A DNA stretch of 64,000 nucleotides from Syntrophomonadaceae bacterium (GTDB lineage: Bacteria > Bacillota > Dethiobacteria > DTU022), in contig SKOR01000038.1 of assembly GCA_007119965.1 (NCBI GenBank), positions 34,523 to 98,522 on the forward strand, written 5' to 3'. This document shows positions 27,819-39,214 of this stretch, in pieces (the first letter of the stretch is position 1; the number at the start of each line of letters is the position of its first letter). The notes under the pieces were generated by a model. That model was not told the DNA's origin and did not search any database. It worked only from the letters and a program-made list of their open reading frames with translations. The translations under genes and the position numbers were made by a program.

Positions 27819-28735
27819 CGTTTACCCTTCCCTTTTTTGCCTTTGGGTTTCGCTTCATGCGGTTTGGGGTCACTCTTTTCGCTATCCACCTTTACTGTCA
27901 AAAACTCCAATTCTTTATCCTTCTTTTCCGCAGACCGCTTCTCCAAAGATTTATCTTTTTGGGGAGCGGCTTCTTTTTCTTTTTTCGCAGGCACTTTATC
28001 GGATTGCCTTTTTTTTTCTTCCTTTGTATCGACCTTAATCTCTTCTTTAACTTCTTCCTTAACTTTGTCCATCGAGACAATTAGTTGATGCTGGCCGATT
28101 GAAAATACGTTATTCATGATCCAGTATATTACCAAACCAACTGGAAAGTTAAAGCTAAAAACTGTAATCATAACAGGCATCATGTACATCAGCATTTTTT
28201 GGCTGCTGTCAGCAGGCATGGACATTTTGGAGTATAAAAATGTTGTAGCGCCGGCAATTAGGGGAAATATGTAGTAAAACCCGAATTCCCCGAAAAAACT
28301 TTCAATGCTCAGGCTTGACATGGGCATGTTAAGCAGGTTAACAAATTCTGCACCCTGGAACAAGTAAGGGTTAATAACTTCCATATCCAGAAATAAATCC
28401 GGCTCTCTCAATAACCTGAATACGCCGATCAGGACTGGAAACTGAACCAGCAGGGGCAGGCAACCTGCCAGGGGGTTCATATTGTTCTCTTTCATAAACT
28501 CCTGGACAGCCTTATTTTGCTTCTCTTTATCATCCTTGTATTTATTCTGGATTTTTTTCATTTCAGGTTGTAATACCTGCATTTTTTTTGCCGATTTTAT
28601 TTGCTTGTTATTCAGGGGGAAAGTTACCAGCTTCACCATCAGGGTCATGATGATGATGGCAACTCCGAAGTTCGGGATGTATCCGTAAATAAAGCTGATC
28701 AAAACGCTGAATACTTCAGCAATAGCGTCAATCAT
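27815..28735 (-). CDS. yidC: Membrane protein insertase YidC/Oxa1 family
   Basis: NFGVAIIIMTLMVKLVTFPLNNKQIKSAKKMQ, NPLAGCLPLLVQFPVLIGVFRLL; lysine-rich tail. Confidence 0.94.
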   Translation of the reverse strand: MIDAIAEVFSVLISFIYGYIPNFGVAIIIMTLMVKLVTFPLNNKQIKSAKKMQVLQPEMKKIQNKYKDDKEKQNKAVQEFMKENNMNPLAGCLPLLVQFPVLIGVFRLLREPDLFLDMEVINPYLFQGAEFVNLLNMPMSSLSIESFFGEFGFYYIFPLIAGATTFLYSKMSMPADSSQKMLMYMMPVMITVFSFNFPVGLVIYWIMNNVFSIGQHQLIVSMDKVKEEVKEEIKVDTKEEKKRQSDKVPAKKEKEAAPQKDKSLEKRSAEKKDKELEFLTVKVDSEKSDPKPHEAKPKGKKGKGKR

Positions 28736-28758
28736 TTATTCGCCTCCTACAGTCATAG

Positions 28759-29022
28759 TTACTCAACAGGGTGGTAGCCTCCCGGGTTAAAAGGGTGGCA
28801 GCTCAATATTCTTTTTCCACCCATAAAAAGGCCTCTTAAAAAGCCATACTTTGCAAAAGCTTCATAGGTATATTGCGAACAAGTTGGGTAAAATCTGCAT
28901 ATCTGAGGTTTCAGCGGAGATATAAACAACATATAAAACCTGATCAGCTTCAAACACAGGCTTGTCGCAAGATATTCAGTTGTGCCTGCTATTTTTTTAA
29001 CAGCAATTGCCCTTTCCGACAA
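28759..29022 (-). CDS. yidD: Membrane protein insertion efficiency factor
   Basis: [58 protein letters not shown]. Confidence 0.95.
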   Translation of the reverse strand: MSERAIAVKKIAGTTEYLATSLCLKLIRFYMLFISPLKPQICRFYPTCSQYTYEAFAKYGFLRGLFMGGKRILSCHPFNPGGYHPVE

Positions 29023-29327
29023 AGATTATACAACTCCTTACCCGCTTCATGAAAAGTTACGTCAACAGCAGGTTTTCGTGCGATCAAAATAAAATCATGC
29101 CCTTTACAGAGCTTTTTTTCAATGATTTTAAAAGCTTCTCTGTAAATTCTTTTGATTTTATTCCGGACAACACTTTTACCAACTTTTTTACTGATTGAAA
29201 AACCGATGCGGTTATAGGCCCGCCCATTAGGGCAGTAATAAAGGACGATGTTTCGGGATACAACCGTCCTGCCATAGCGGTAAACCCGCTTGAACTCCCA
29301 ATTTTTTCTTAATCTTTGCAATTCCAT
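28989..29327 (-). CDS. rnpA: Ribonuclease P protein component
   Basis: [20 protein letters not shown]...[25 protein letters not shown]; start placed at MELQ. Confidence 0.93.
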   Translation of the reverse strand: MELQRLRKNWEFKRVYRYGRTVVSRNIVLYYCPNGRAYNRIGFSISKKVGKSVVRNKIKRIYREAFKIIEKKLCKGHDFILIARKPAVDVTFHEAGKELYNLCRKGQLLLKK

Positions 29328-29337
29328 TACTGCATCT

Positions 29338-29472
29338 TTAGGCACTTAACTTCTTTCTCATTCTCTGCCTTCTTCTCTTTATAATCTGCCGACCTGCACT
29401 AGTTCTCATTCTTTTTAAAAACCCGTGAACCCGTTTACGCTGCCTTTTTTTTGGTTGATATGTTCTTTTCAT
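29338..29472 (-). CDS. rpmH: 50S ribosomal protein bL34
   Basis: Manual translation: [44 protein letters not shown]; missing from the ORF track (44 aa). Confidence 0.97.
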   Translation of the reverse strand: MKRTYQPKKRQRKRVHGFLKRMRTSAGRQIIKRRRQRMRKKLSA

Positions 29473-29731
29473 AATTTTCCCCTTCTGCTTACATTCAGAT
29501 TACAACAATAATACAGTAATAAAAGTAAACATGTCAAGAAAACCCCGATATTTTAATTGAAGTTTTTAAAACAGTTTTTAAAACAGGTCAATCTTTTCTT
29601 TGCAGGCAGTGTCCAGATCTGTTAATATGTTTTTACAGTCCTATTTTAAAGTTTTCCACATGTTTTATTGATAACTCATTTTTATGTTAATAACTATACC
29701 GTCCTCATCTCATCTTATCGGGGGTTTATTA

Positions 29732-31111
29732 ATGAACAGCCAACTAAATGAAATCTGGCAGTTGACACTTGAAGAGTTGAGTAAGGACCTTAACAAGCCA
29801 AGTTTTGAAACATGGTTTAACCTGACCAAGCCCGTCTCTCTTGAAAACCGCTGCCTCGTTATCGAAGTTCCTAATGATTTTACAAAGGAATGGTTCGAAA
29901 CAAGATATCGGAATCAAATTATAAAAGCTATTAAAGAAATTACTCACGAGGAGCATAAGGTCAGTTTTGTAATTGCTTCAGATTTTCAGGATAATACCGT
30001 TCCCAGCCTGACGGACGAACAGTTTAATCAATCCCCTGGCTTTACCTCTTCAAAAAAAGAAAACAACCACTTAAAAACTAAGTTCATTTCAAGCTTTAAT
30101 CCCCGTTATACCTTTGATACTTTCGTTGTCGGTGCCTGCAACCGCCTTTCTCATGCCGCCTCACTTGCAGTTGCAGAAAGCCCGGCCCGGGCTTATAACC
30201 CACTCTTTATATACGGGGGTGTCGGGCTTGGGAAAACCCATCTTCTCCATGCTATCGGACAATACTCCCTGATCAACCATGATTTTTCCAGGGTTTTTTA
30301 TTTTTCTTCAGAAAAGTTTACCAATGAATTTATTAATGCCATTCGTGACAACAAAACTCTCGACTTTAGAAATAAATACCGTAACATGGATATTCTTCTG
30401 ATTGATGATGTTCAGTTTTTAGCCGGCAAAGAGCAGACACAGGAAGAATTTTTTCACACCTTCAATGCTCTTCATGATAATAACAAGCAGATTATTATTT
30501 CCAGCGATCGCCCACCCAAAGAGATTCCTACATTAGAAGATCGTCTGCGTTCCCGTTTTGAGTGGGGTTTGATAACCGATCTCCAGACACCCGATCTGGA
30601 AACACGGACAGCTATCCTGAAAAAGAAAGCTCTCTCTGATGGAATAGAAATTCCTGACCATGTTCTTCAATATATTGCCGGAAAAGTAATAACCAATATA
30701 AGGGAATTAGAGGGGGCTCTGATTCGTATTGTCGCCTATGCATCTCTTTCAGAAACTCCCGTTACTCTTGAGCTTACTGAAAAAGCACTCCAGGATATTA
30801 TATTTACCAGGCAAAAAAATATTACGGTCCAAAACGTCATCCAGGCAACCGCTGATAACTTTAATATTAAACCGGAAGAACTTCTGTCCAAGAAGCGTAC
30901 CCAGGAAATCGCCACAACAAGGCAGGTGGCAATGTATCTTTGCCGCATGCTGACAGATCTGTCGCTGCCAAAGATTGGCGAAGAATTCGGCGGCAGGGAC
31001 CATACGACAGTACTCCATGCTTTTAAAAAAATAGATGCTATGATCGCAAAAAACAGCGATTTTAAAAACCGCCTTGAAATGATCAAGAACAAAATACTGG
31101 ATAACTCCTGA
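29732..31111 (+). CDS. dnaA: Chromosomal replication initiator protein
   Basis: NPLFIYGGVGLGKTHLLHAIG, DILLIDDVQFLAGKEQTQEEFFHTFN, GGRDHTTVLHA; start trimmed to MNSQLNEIW after GGGGG RBS. Confidence 0.97.
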   Translation: MNSQLNEIWQLTLEELSKDLNKPSFETWFNLTKPVSLENRCLVIEVPNDFTKEWFETRYRNQIIKAIKEITHEEHKVSFVIASDFQDNTVPSLTDEQFNQSPGFTSSKKENNHLKTKFISSFNPRYTFDTFVVGACNRLSHAASLAVAESPARAYNPLFIYGGVGLGKTHLLHAIGQYSLINHDFSRVFYFSSEKFTNEFINAIRDNKTLDFRNKYRNMDILLIDDVQFLAGKEQTQEEFFHTFNALHDNNKQIIISSDRPPKEIPTLEDRLRSRFEWGLITDLQTPDLETRTAILKKKALSDGIEIPDHVLQYIAGKVITNIRELEGALIRIVAYASLSETPVTLELTEKALQDIIFTRQKNITVQNVIQATADNFNIKPEELLSKKRTQEIATTRQVAMYLCRMLTDLSLPKIGEEFGGRDHTTVLHAFKKIDAMIAKNSDFKNRLEMIKNKILDNS

Positions 31112-31371
31112 TTAACCTGTTTATAAGTTGTGTGTAAGTAGGGTTAAATTAATTTACTGAAAGTTATCCTTTCCTGTAAACATTTTTTTAGAAGTTTATC
31201 CACACTCAATAGCGATACTTTAACCAGGCCTGGCCTTAATTTACATGTCTTTTCACAGTTTACACAGGCCTTACTGCCTTTACTGTTTTTATATATAACA
31301 AAGATCTTTTTACTTATGTTGTGTATTAAATCATTAATAAACGATCTTTTTTAGGAAAGAGGTGTCCGGAT
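31112..31371. other. Probable oriC region (dnaA-dnaN intergenic)
   Basis: Perfect DnaA box TTATCCACA at 31196-31204, AT-rich tract about 31285-31350, flanked by dnaA and dnaN, at the strand-switch in gene orientation. Confidence 0.75.
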
Positions 31372-32481
31372 TTGAAAATATCAGTAGATTCTGTAATTTT
31401 TAGGAATTGTCTGGAAACCGTAGAAAAAGCTTTGCCTACCCGTTCGACAATGCCGGTGATTGGAAGTATTTTATTCGAAATAACCAGTGATAGCCTGACT
31501 TTTTCTGCAACAAACCTTGAATTTTTCATAAAAAGCAGGATGGACTGCACAAACAGCGGGCAGGGAAAAATATTGCTTCCCCCTAAGATTGTAGATATTA
31601 TGCGTAATTTTCCCTCAGATCAGGTGACCGTGGATATAAACTGGGATACTTACCGTCTTAATATTTCAGGAGGTTCAGCAAATTTTCACCTTTACGGGTC
31701 AGATCCCGAAGATTACCCGGTCTCCTTTGATATTGATCCGGGCCAAAAGCCGCAGGTTACGATTGAACAGACTAAACTAAAAAAAATTATAAAATCTGTA
31801 GTGTTTGCTGCTTCAAATGAAGAAACACGCCCTGCCTTTAACGGGATCCTTCTTTCTGGTAAAAATAAAACCCTGTCACTTACAGCATCTGATACTTATC
31901 GGTTGGCAGTTAAAAAAATTGAAGACGAGAATTGGTCTCTTGACGAAAAAAATTCCCTTGTCCCAGCCAGGGCTATGCGCGAACTTTTGCGTGTTTTAAG
32001 CGATCAAACAGTAAATATAGACATTTACAGCGAGCGCAGTATTTTAGCGTTCCAGTTGGAAGACGTTTATTTTGCATCCCGGCTGCTTGAGGAAAAATAT
32101 CCTGATGTCAGCGGGGTTATTCCTAAGGAATATAAAACCAGGGTTGTTGTAGACAGAAAAGCTTTCGAGGACTCGGTAAACCGGGCCTCATTGCTCGCTG
32201 AAGGAAAAAACCAGGCTGTCAATTTTATAGTTCAAGATAATCAGTTGGAAGTAAGGGTATCAGGCCAGGAAGGCAGTATGGAAGAAATTATACCTGTTGA
32301 ACAAGACGGTGAAAATCTGGAGCTTTTTGCTAACACCCGCTATATTATCGATATTCTAAAAATAATTGAAGAGCAAAAGGTAGTAGTAGACTTTCATGGT
32401 GAAGGAGGGCCCCTGATTTTTAAGATGCCCGATGATCAGAGTTACATTTATCTTGTTTTACCAATTAAGAAGGTAAATTAA
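31372..32481 (+). CDS. dnaN: DNA polymerase III beta sliding clamp (TTG start)
   Basis: MKISVDSVIFRNCLETVEKALPTRSTMPVIGSI, SDTYRLAVKK, VLPIKK. Confidence 0.96.
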   Translation: MKISVDSVIFRNCLETVEKALPTRSTMPVIGSILFEITSDSLTFSATNLEFFIKSRMDCTNSGQGKILLPPKIVDIMRNFPSDQVTVDINWDTYRLNISGGSANFHLYGSDPEDYPVSFDIDPGQKPQVTIEQTKLKKIIKSVVFAASNEETRPAFNGILLSGKNKTLSLTASDTYRLAVKKIEDENWSLDEKNSLVPARAMRELLRVLSDQTVNIDIYSERSILAFQLEDVYFASRLLEEKYPDVSGVIPKEYKTRVVVDRKAFEDSVNRASLLAEGKNQAVNFIVQDNQLEVRVSGQEGSMEEIIPVEQDGENLELFANTRYIIDILKIIEEQKVVVDFHGEGGPLIFKMPDDQSYIYLVLPIKKVN

Positions 32482-32501
32482 TATTATGGGGGCTGTCTTT
32501 T

Positions 32502-33641
32502 TTGTTTTTTCTTGATAGCTTGCTGATCAAAGGATTTCGAAACTACCAGCATCAGCAGTTGGATTTTAATCCACGCCTGAACATTTTGGTCGGCGAAAAT
32601 GGCCAGGGGAAAACAAACCTACTTGAATCGATTTATTACCTTTCCGTTACCCGTTCTTTTCGGACTAACCGTGATCAGGAACTGGTTAAATGGGAGGAAC
32701 CTTTTTTTTATTTAAAAGGGACTTTTTTAAAAGATGATTTTAAAAACGATGTTCAGGTCAGTTACAGTTATAATCATCCATTGAAGGTTAAAATTAACAA
32801 CGAACCTGTCAACCGTTACGATCACCTTCAGCAATTCCCTGTAGTTGTTTTCAGTCCCGATGATCTAATGCTGATCAGGGAAGGACCTTCTATTCGCAGG
32901 CGCTTTTTAAACCTGGAAGCATCGCGACTGAATCCGGTTTATTTTAAAGAGTTAAGGGCTTATCAGAGGGTTTTGCAGCAGCGCAACCATCTTTTGAAAG
33001 GATTTTATAACCGTAAAAGGGATCAGGTTAATCAGCTTTTGGAACCATGGGATCAGTCACTGGTATCTTTGGGTAGCAATATAATTCACACCAGGCTTAA
33101 AATCATCAAATCATTGGAAAAAGAAGCAAAATTATTTTTTTTAAGCATGACAAAAGCGAGTGAAATATTTACATTGCAATACGATTGCAGCTTTGATTAC
33201 AAAGTTGATCTGAAAGATACCAATGAGACTTTCATGCAGGTTTTAGAGAGCAAAAGGGAGCAGGAATTAAAAAAGGGAGCTACGGTTGTCGGACCGCACC
33301 TGGATGATCTTAAAATTTCAATTAACGGTTACGATACCAGGAAATATTCTTCACAGGGCCAAAAAAGAACCGCGGCCCTGGCTTTAAAAATGGCTGAAGT
33401 AAGCCTTTTTAAAATGGAAAATAACGAATGCCCGATAATTTTACTTGATGATGTTTTCTCCGAGTTCGACGATTCGCGGAAAATGCATCTGCTTGAGTTT
33501 CTGAAGGGCAGTACCGGGCAGTGTTTTATTTCTTCAGCTGACGGGATGGAAAAACTTGCAAAAAAACTGAACAGGGATAGTAAAATTGTTACAATCCGGC
33601 AGGGGAGGGTAATTGATGAAATCGGTAGGCCCGGTAATTGA
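32502..33641 (+). CDS. recF: DNA replication and repair protein RecF (TTG start)
   Basis: GFRNYQHQQLDFNPRLNILVGENGQGKTNLLESIYYLSVTRSFR, LLDDVFSEFDDSR. Confidence 0.96.
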   Translation: MFFLDSLLIKGFRNYQHQQLDFNPRLNILVGENGQGKTNLLESIYYLSVTRSFRTNRDQELVKWEEPFFYLKGTFLKDDFKNDVQVSYSYNHPLKVKINNEPVNRYDHLQQFPVVVFSPDDLMLIREGPSIRRRFLNLEASRLNPVYFKELRAYQRVLQQRNHLLKGFYNRKRDQVNQLLEPWDQSLVSLGSNIIHTRLKIIKSLEKEAKLFFLSMTKASEIFTLQYDCSFDYKVDLKDTNETFMQVLESKREQELKKGATVVGPHLDDLKISINGYDTRKYSSQGQKRTAALALKMAEVSLFKMENNECPIILLDDVFSEFDDSRKMHLLEFLKGSTGQCFISSADGMEKLAKKLNRDSKIVTIRQGRVIDEIGRPGN

Positions 33642-33918
33642 AAACCTGCTTCGCAGTTATAATCTCTGGCAGGGCTACAAACAATACCAGGTAGTGGAAA
33701 GTTGGGATGAGTTAGTGGGCCCCGATCTTTCCGAGGTAACCCGTGCCGATAGTATAGCTAATGGGATTCTCAGGGTTTCTGTCAAGGATTCAGTATGGGC
33801 TTACCACCTTTCCATGCTCAAACCAAGTTTAATCGGAAAATTGAACAACCATGCCGGCAGTAAAGTTGTAAAAGATATATTCTTTAAAATAGAGCCCTTA
33901 GAAAAGAAGGACAACTAA
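33613..33918 (+). CDS. DUF721 (DciA-like) family protein
   Basis: VVESWDELVGPDLSEVTRADSIANGILRVSVKDSVWAYHLSMLKPSLIGKLN. Confidence 0.8.
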   Translation: MMKSVGPVIENLLRSYNLWQGYKQYQVVESWDELVGPDLSEVTRADSIANGILRVSVKDSVWAYHLSMLKPSLIGKLNNHAGSKVVKDIFFKIEPLEKKDN

Positions 33919-34026
33919 AATAAATATCTAATCTTAATCAGTAGTATGTAAATTATTTTAATTTACCCTTTTTTACTGTCATTAATAGATATCTTTTGCC
34001 GGTATTTTTAATGAAGGAGGTCTCGC

Positions 34027-34266
34027 ATGTTTCTACATATAGGGGGTTCTGAGATTGTCTTTTGCAAAGAATTAATCGGAATCTTTAATCTCGATCCAGA
34101 ACAAAATGCTGTGAATAAGCATTTTCTAAATACGGTTTCCAATAATCCTTCCAGCATTTTGTCCGGCTCAGCACGGCACAAGTCTTTTGTGGTTACAGAC
34201 AACCGTGTCTATCTTTCTCCGATTTCCCCCCTCACATTATCCAGGCGCCGCCATGGTTCCCTTTAG
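34027..34266 (+). CDS. remB: DUF370 / RemB-like extracellular matrix regulatory protein
   Basis: MFLHIGGSEIVFCKELIGIFNLD...VTDNRVYLSPISPLTLSRR; recF-gyrB context as for yaaB/remB. Confidence 0.8.
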   Translation: MFLHIGGSEIVFCKELIGIFNLDPEQNAVNKHFLNTVSNNPSSILSGSARHKSFVVTDNRVYLSPISPLTLSRRRHGSL

Positions 34267-34401
34267 CCCGGTCAGCCTGGTTTGCTTTTAATAAAACATG
34301 TTATAATAAGTTAGTTCAAGAACACTGATTAAGGCCTGCTGCCGGTCAGTTCTTGTGAAGCTGCAAGCAGGCCAGGTATATATTTATATTTCCAGAGGTG
34401 A

Positions 34402-36321
<1,920 letters not shown>

Positions 36322-36420
36322 CGTATTTTGAGTTATTGCAGCGCGTTAAAGCAGAATAATCAGCAGCAGAGTTTAATCAGCACCTGAAACCTGTGGTGAG
36401 CAGGCAGGGGCCAGAATATA

Positions 36421-36469
36421 AATAGAAGCCCCCCGGCCGGATCCCTGATCTGCCGGGGGGCTTCTATTT
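36421..36469. terminator. Bidirectional terminator between convergent gyrB and DUF1850 gene
   Basis: AATAGAAGCCCCCCGGC...GCCGGGGGGCTTCTATT long near-perfect stem. Confidence 0.85.
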
Positions 36470-36482
36470 GTGATTGCCGCCT

Positions 36483-37019
36483 TTAAGGTTTGTTGTCCCG
36501 GGTATTGTTTCTAACTGAAATATCGAGCAAAAGGTGGCCCTCTTCCAGCGCTGCAAGCGGGTATTCCTGTTCGTTGATGAACAGTGTTTCTTCGGTCTGA
36601 GGAGACACCCACAGCCTGATGCTGTCCCGGGGCTCTTCCTCGTGGTAAATGGTGACCAGGCCGTCTTCAAGAGTGTAAGATTCCGCGTAATCGATCGGCA
36701 GGCCCGGCCCGTAAGAAGAGTAAGTGGTGGTTAAAGGCTTGATTTTGCCGCTTTCGCTTATAATAAAGGTCCCTTCGACCGGGGATTTGCTCACCGAGTG
36801 GCGGTAACGGAGGGTTATAACTGTTTCAACTTCAACAGATGTTTCATGATAAACAATCCCGCTGCGGGGATCCTGTATCAGGATCTGCCAGGGTTCGTTT
36901 TCCCGCTCGCATGATGCCTGAAATAGGATCCCTAAAAGCAGGATACAAAGTAAAACAGCATATTCTGCCAATCTGAAAGGGATGGATCTGTTTGCGCAAA
37001 ATATCATGGCTAATGGCAC
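36483..37019 (-). CDS. DUF1850-type protein, TRAP-associated
   Basis: N-terminal TM, HSVSKSPVEGTFIISESGKIKPLTTTYSSYGPGLPI; adjacent to TRAP permease. Confidence 0.7.
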   Translation of the reverse strand: MPLAMIFCANRSIPFRLAEYAVLLCILLLGILFQASCERENEPWQILIQDPRSGIVYHETSVEVETVITLRYRHSVSKSPVEGTFIISESGKIKPLTTTYSSYGPGLPIDYAESYTLEDGLVTIYHEEEPRDSIRLWVSPQTEETLFINEQEYPLAALEEGHLLLDISVRNNTRDNKP

Positions 37020-37093
37020 CAGCCCGCATGTTATTTAGTTCCCCTGTGCTGCATCTGACAATAAGCGGACCGGAATATTCCGCTAACAGCAGG

Positions 37094-39130
37094 TTATGCG
37101 CCGGTTGCAAGGGCTTTCTGATCTTCGCGCTTCTTAACTGCTCTCTGGTGAAAATAAACTATCAGGAAAACTGTAGCCCCGATTATATCGGTATACCAGG
37201 TCGGCCAGATCATTGAAAGTGCCACCACAAGGAGGACAACCTGCTCCCATATTTTCATCCTGGTAAACAGCCAGCGCTGGATAACGGCAGAAAAACAATA
37301 GATGCCGAACAATGAAGTTGCCGCCACGAAAAGGGCATTATACCAGGTTGTGTCGATCAGCAAAAACTCAGGATTGTAAACAAACATAAACGGTAAAAGA
37401 AATGCGCCAAGGTCGAACTTGAAGCCTAAGAGACCTGTCCTGATCGGTTCAGAACGGGCAACGGCTGCAGCAGCATAAGCGGCAACGCCCACCGGTGGAG
37501 TGTCGTCAGCCAGGATAGCATAGTAAAGAATGAAGAGGTGAATGGCCAGAACCGGCACCTGTGGCGCAATGGTAGTAACAGCAGGGGCTACCAGGGTGGC
37601 CATCACCACGTATTTTGCTGTTGTCGGCAGTCCCGTACCCAGGATAATCGATATGCCGGCAGACATCACCAGCAAAATGAAGAGATTGTCGCCTGCTACA
37701 CTGGTGAGCAGTAAAATCATGCTCTGGCCCAGCCCGGTGATTGTGACCACTCCTACAATAATCCCGGCACAGGCGCAGGCTACCGCTATGCCGGCCATGC
37801 TCTTGGCGGCGCTTTCGAGGCCGGAAAGGAAATCGTTCCACAGCCCCCTGGCCTGGGCTAACGCGCTTTCGAAAAATTCAGTGTCTTCCTCTTTTAAAGA
37901 TTCAACCAGTTTTACCACTCGGACAATCAACATGATTAAGAAAACGGCCAGGATGGCATAGTAGCCTGCCAATATTGGTGTTAAGCGGACAATTAGCAGG
38001 TAATAAACAAGAATGGCGATCGGGAACCAGTAAAAGATCCCCCGAATAAAGGTCCTTAAAAAGGGAGGGATATCTTCTTTCGCCATCGGCTTCATCCCGG
38101 TCTTCGCTGCCTGCAGGTGGACGATAGCCAGCAGGGCAAAATAACTAATTATCGCCGGCAGGGCTGCGGCAATGGCAATCTGCCAGTAGGGTATGCCGGT
38201 AAACTCGGCCATGACGAAGGCCGCAGCACCCATGATCGGCGGCAGAAACTGCCCATCGGTAGAGGCTGCAGTTTCCACACCTCCGGCTACTTCAGGGCTG
38301 AAGCCGGCTTTTTTCATTACGGGAATGGTAATCGACCCGGTAACAACAGTGTTGGCAACTGAACTGCCGATAATACTGCCCATAAAACCGCTGGCCATTA
38401 CAGCTGCCTTGGCCGGTCCGCCCCTGAACCTGCCCATGGTGGAGAAGGCCAGCCTGACAATGTAGAGGCCTGCTCCGGAGGTTTGAAAAAAAGAACCAAA
38501 TAAGACAAAAATGAAAACAAAGGTTGCACTGACCCCGATCGGTATCCCGAAAATGCCGGTATTGGTGATGTAAAGATCATTGATAACCCTGGTCAGGCGG
38601 TAGCCGCCGTGACCGATAAGGGTAGGGTAATATTGGCCGAGAAAGGGGTATGTTAAAAAAAAGATTGTAACAATCGGTAAAACCAGACCGAATGCGCGGT
38701 GAGCGGCCAGTAAAATGAGGGCAACTGCTATTCCGCCCATCACTAAATCGGTTGTTGTCGGGGCCCCGACTCTCCAGACAAGATCGTCGAAATAATAGTA
38801 AACATAAAAAATTGAACAGAACCCGGCAGCTGCCAGCAGCAGATCATACCAGGGGACACGTTCATATGCGCTGTCATTTTTTTTGTTAAAGGGAAAATAG
38901 AGAAAACAGAGGGCGAGGCCGACAGAAAGGTGCGCCGATCTTTGCAGCATGGCTGTCAGAAGACCTGTCCCGGCGGTGTACAGGTGAAAAAATGACCAGA
39001 GGACGCCGATGATAAATATTATTGTTGCCAGGTTTCCCCCGGGGGAGCGGACTTTACCTTCGTCAACTATATCGCCGAGATCACTATCTGTGCTTTGTTT
39101 AATTGCTTCTTCCAGGTTTATTTTGCTCAA
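37094..39130 (-). CDS. TRAP transporter fused permease subunit (4TM/12TM)
   Basis: 678 aa multi-TM; GGPAKAAVMASGFMGSIIGSSVANTVVTGSITIPVMKKAGFSPEVAGGVETAASTDGQFLPPIMGAAAFVMAEF. Confidence 0.93.
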   Translation of the reverse strand: MSKINLEEAIKQSTDSDLGDIVDEGKVRSPGGNLATIIFIIGVLWSFFHLYTAGTGLLTAMLQRSAHLSVGLALCFLYFPFNKKNDSAYERVPWYDLLLAAAGFCSIFYVYYYFDDLVWRVGAPTTTDLVMGGIAVALILLAAHRAFGLVLPIVTIFFLTYPFLGQYYPTLIGHGGYRLTRVINDLYITNTGIFGIPIGVSATFVFIFVLFGSFFQTSGAGLYIVRLAFSTMGRFRGGPAKAAVMASGFMGSIIGSSVANTVVTGSITIPVMKKAGFSPEVAGGVETAASTDGQFLPPIMGAAAFVMAEFTGIPYWQIAIAAALPAIISYFALLAIVHLQAAKTGMKPMAKEDIPPFLRTFIRGIFYWFPIAILVYYLLIVRLTPILAGYYAILAVFLIMLIVRVVKLVESLKEEDTEFFESALAQARGLWNDFLSGLESAAKSMAGIAVACACAGIIVGVVTITGLGQSMILLLTSVAGDNLFILLVMSAGISIILGTGLPTTAKYVVMATLVAPAVTTIAPQVPVLAIHLFILYYAILADDTPPVGVAAYAAAAVARSEPIRTGLLGFKFDLGAFLLPFMFVYNPEFLLIDTTWYNALFVAATSLFGIYCFSAVIQRWLFTRMKIWEQVVLLVVALSMIWPTWYTDIIGATVFLIVYFHQRAVKKREDQKALATGA

Positions 39131-39160
39131 GACTTATCACCTCTAACCTCTTATTTAAAA

Positions 39161-39189
39161 GGTACAGGGCGCATGTAACGCCCTGTACC
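39161..39189 (-). terminator. Intercistronic hairpin between TAXI SBP and TRAP permease
   Basis: GGTACAGGGCG-catgtaa-CGCCCTGTACC, followed on the minus strand by TTTTAAATAAG. Confidence 0.65.
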
Positions 39190-39214
39190 CCCTGGATAGA
39201 GTTAGCAGCATGCT

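Noticed and set aside
27837-28088. Plus-strand Phe/Ser-rich ORFs
   Set aside because: Complement of the lysine-rich yidC tail; composition artefact.
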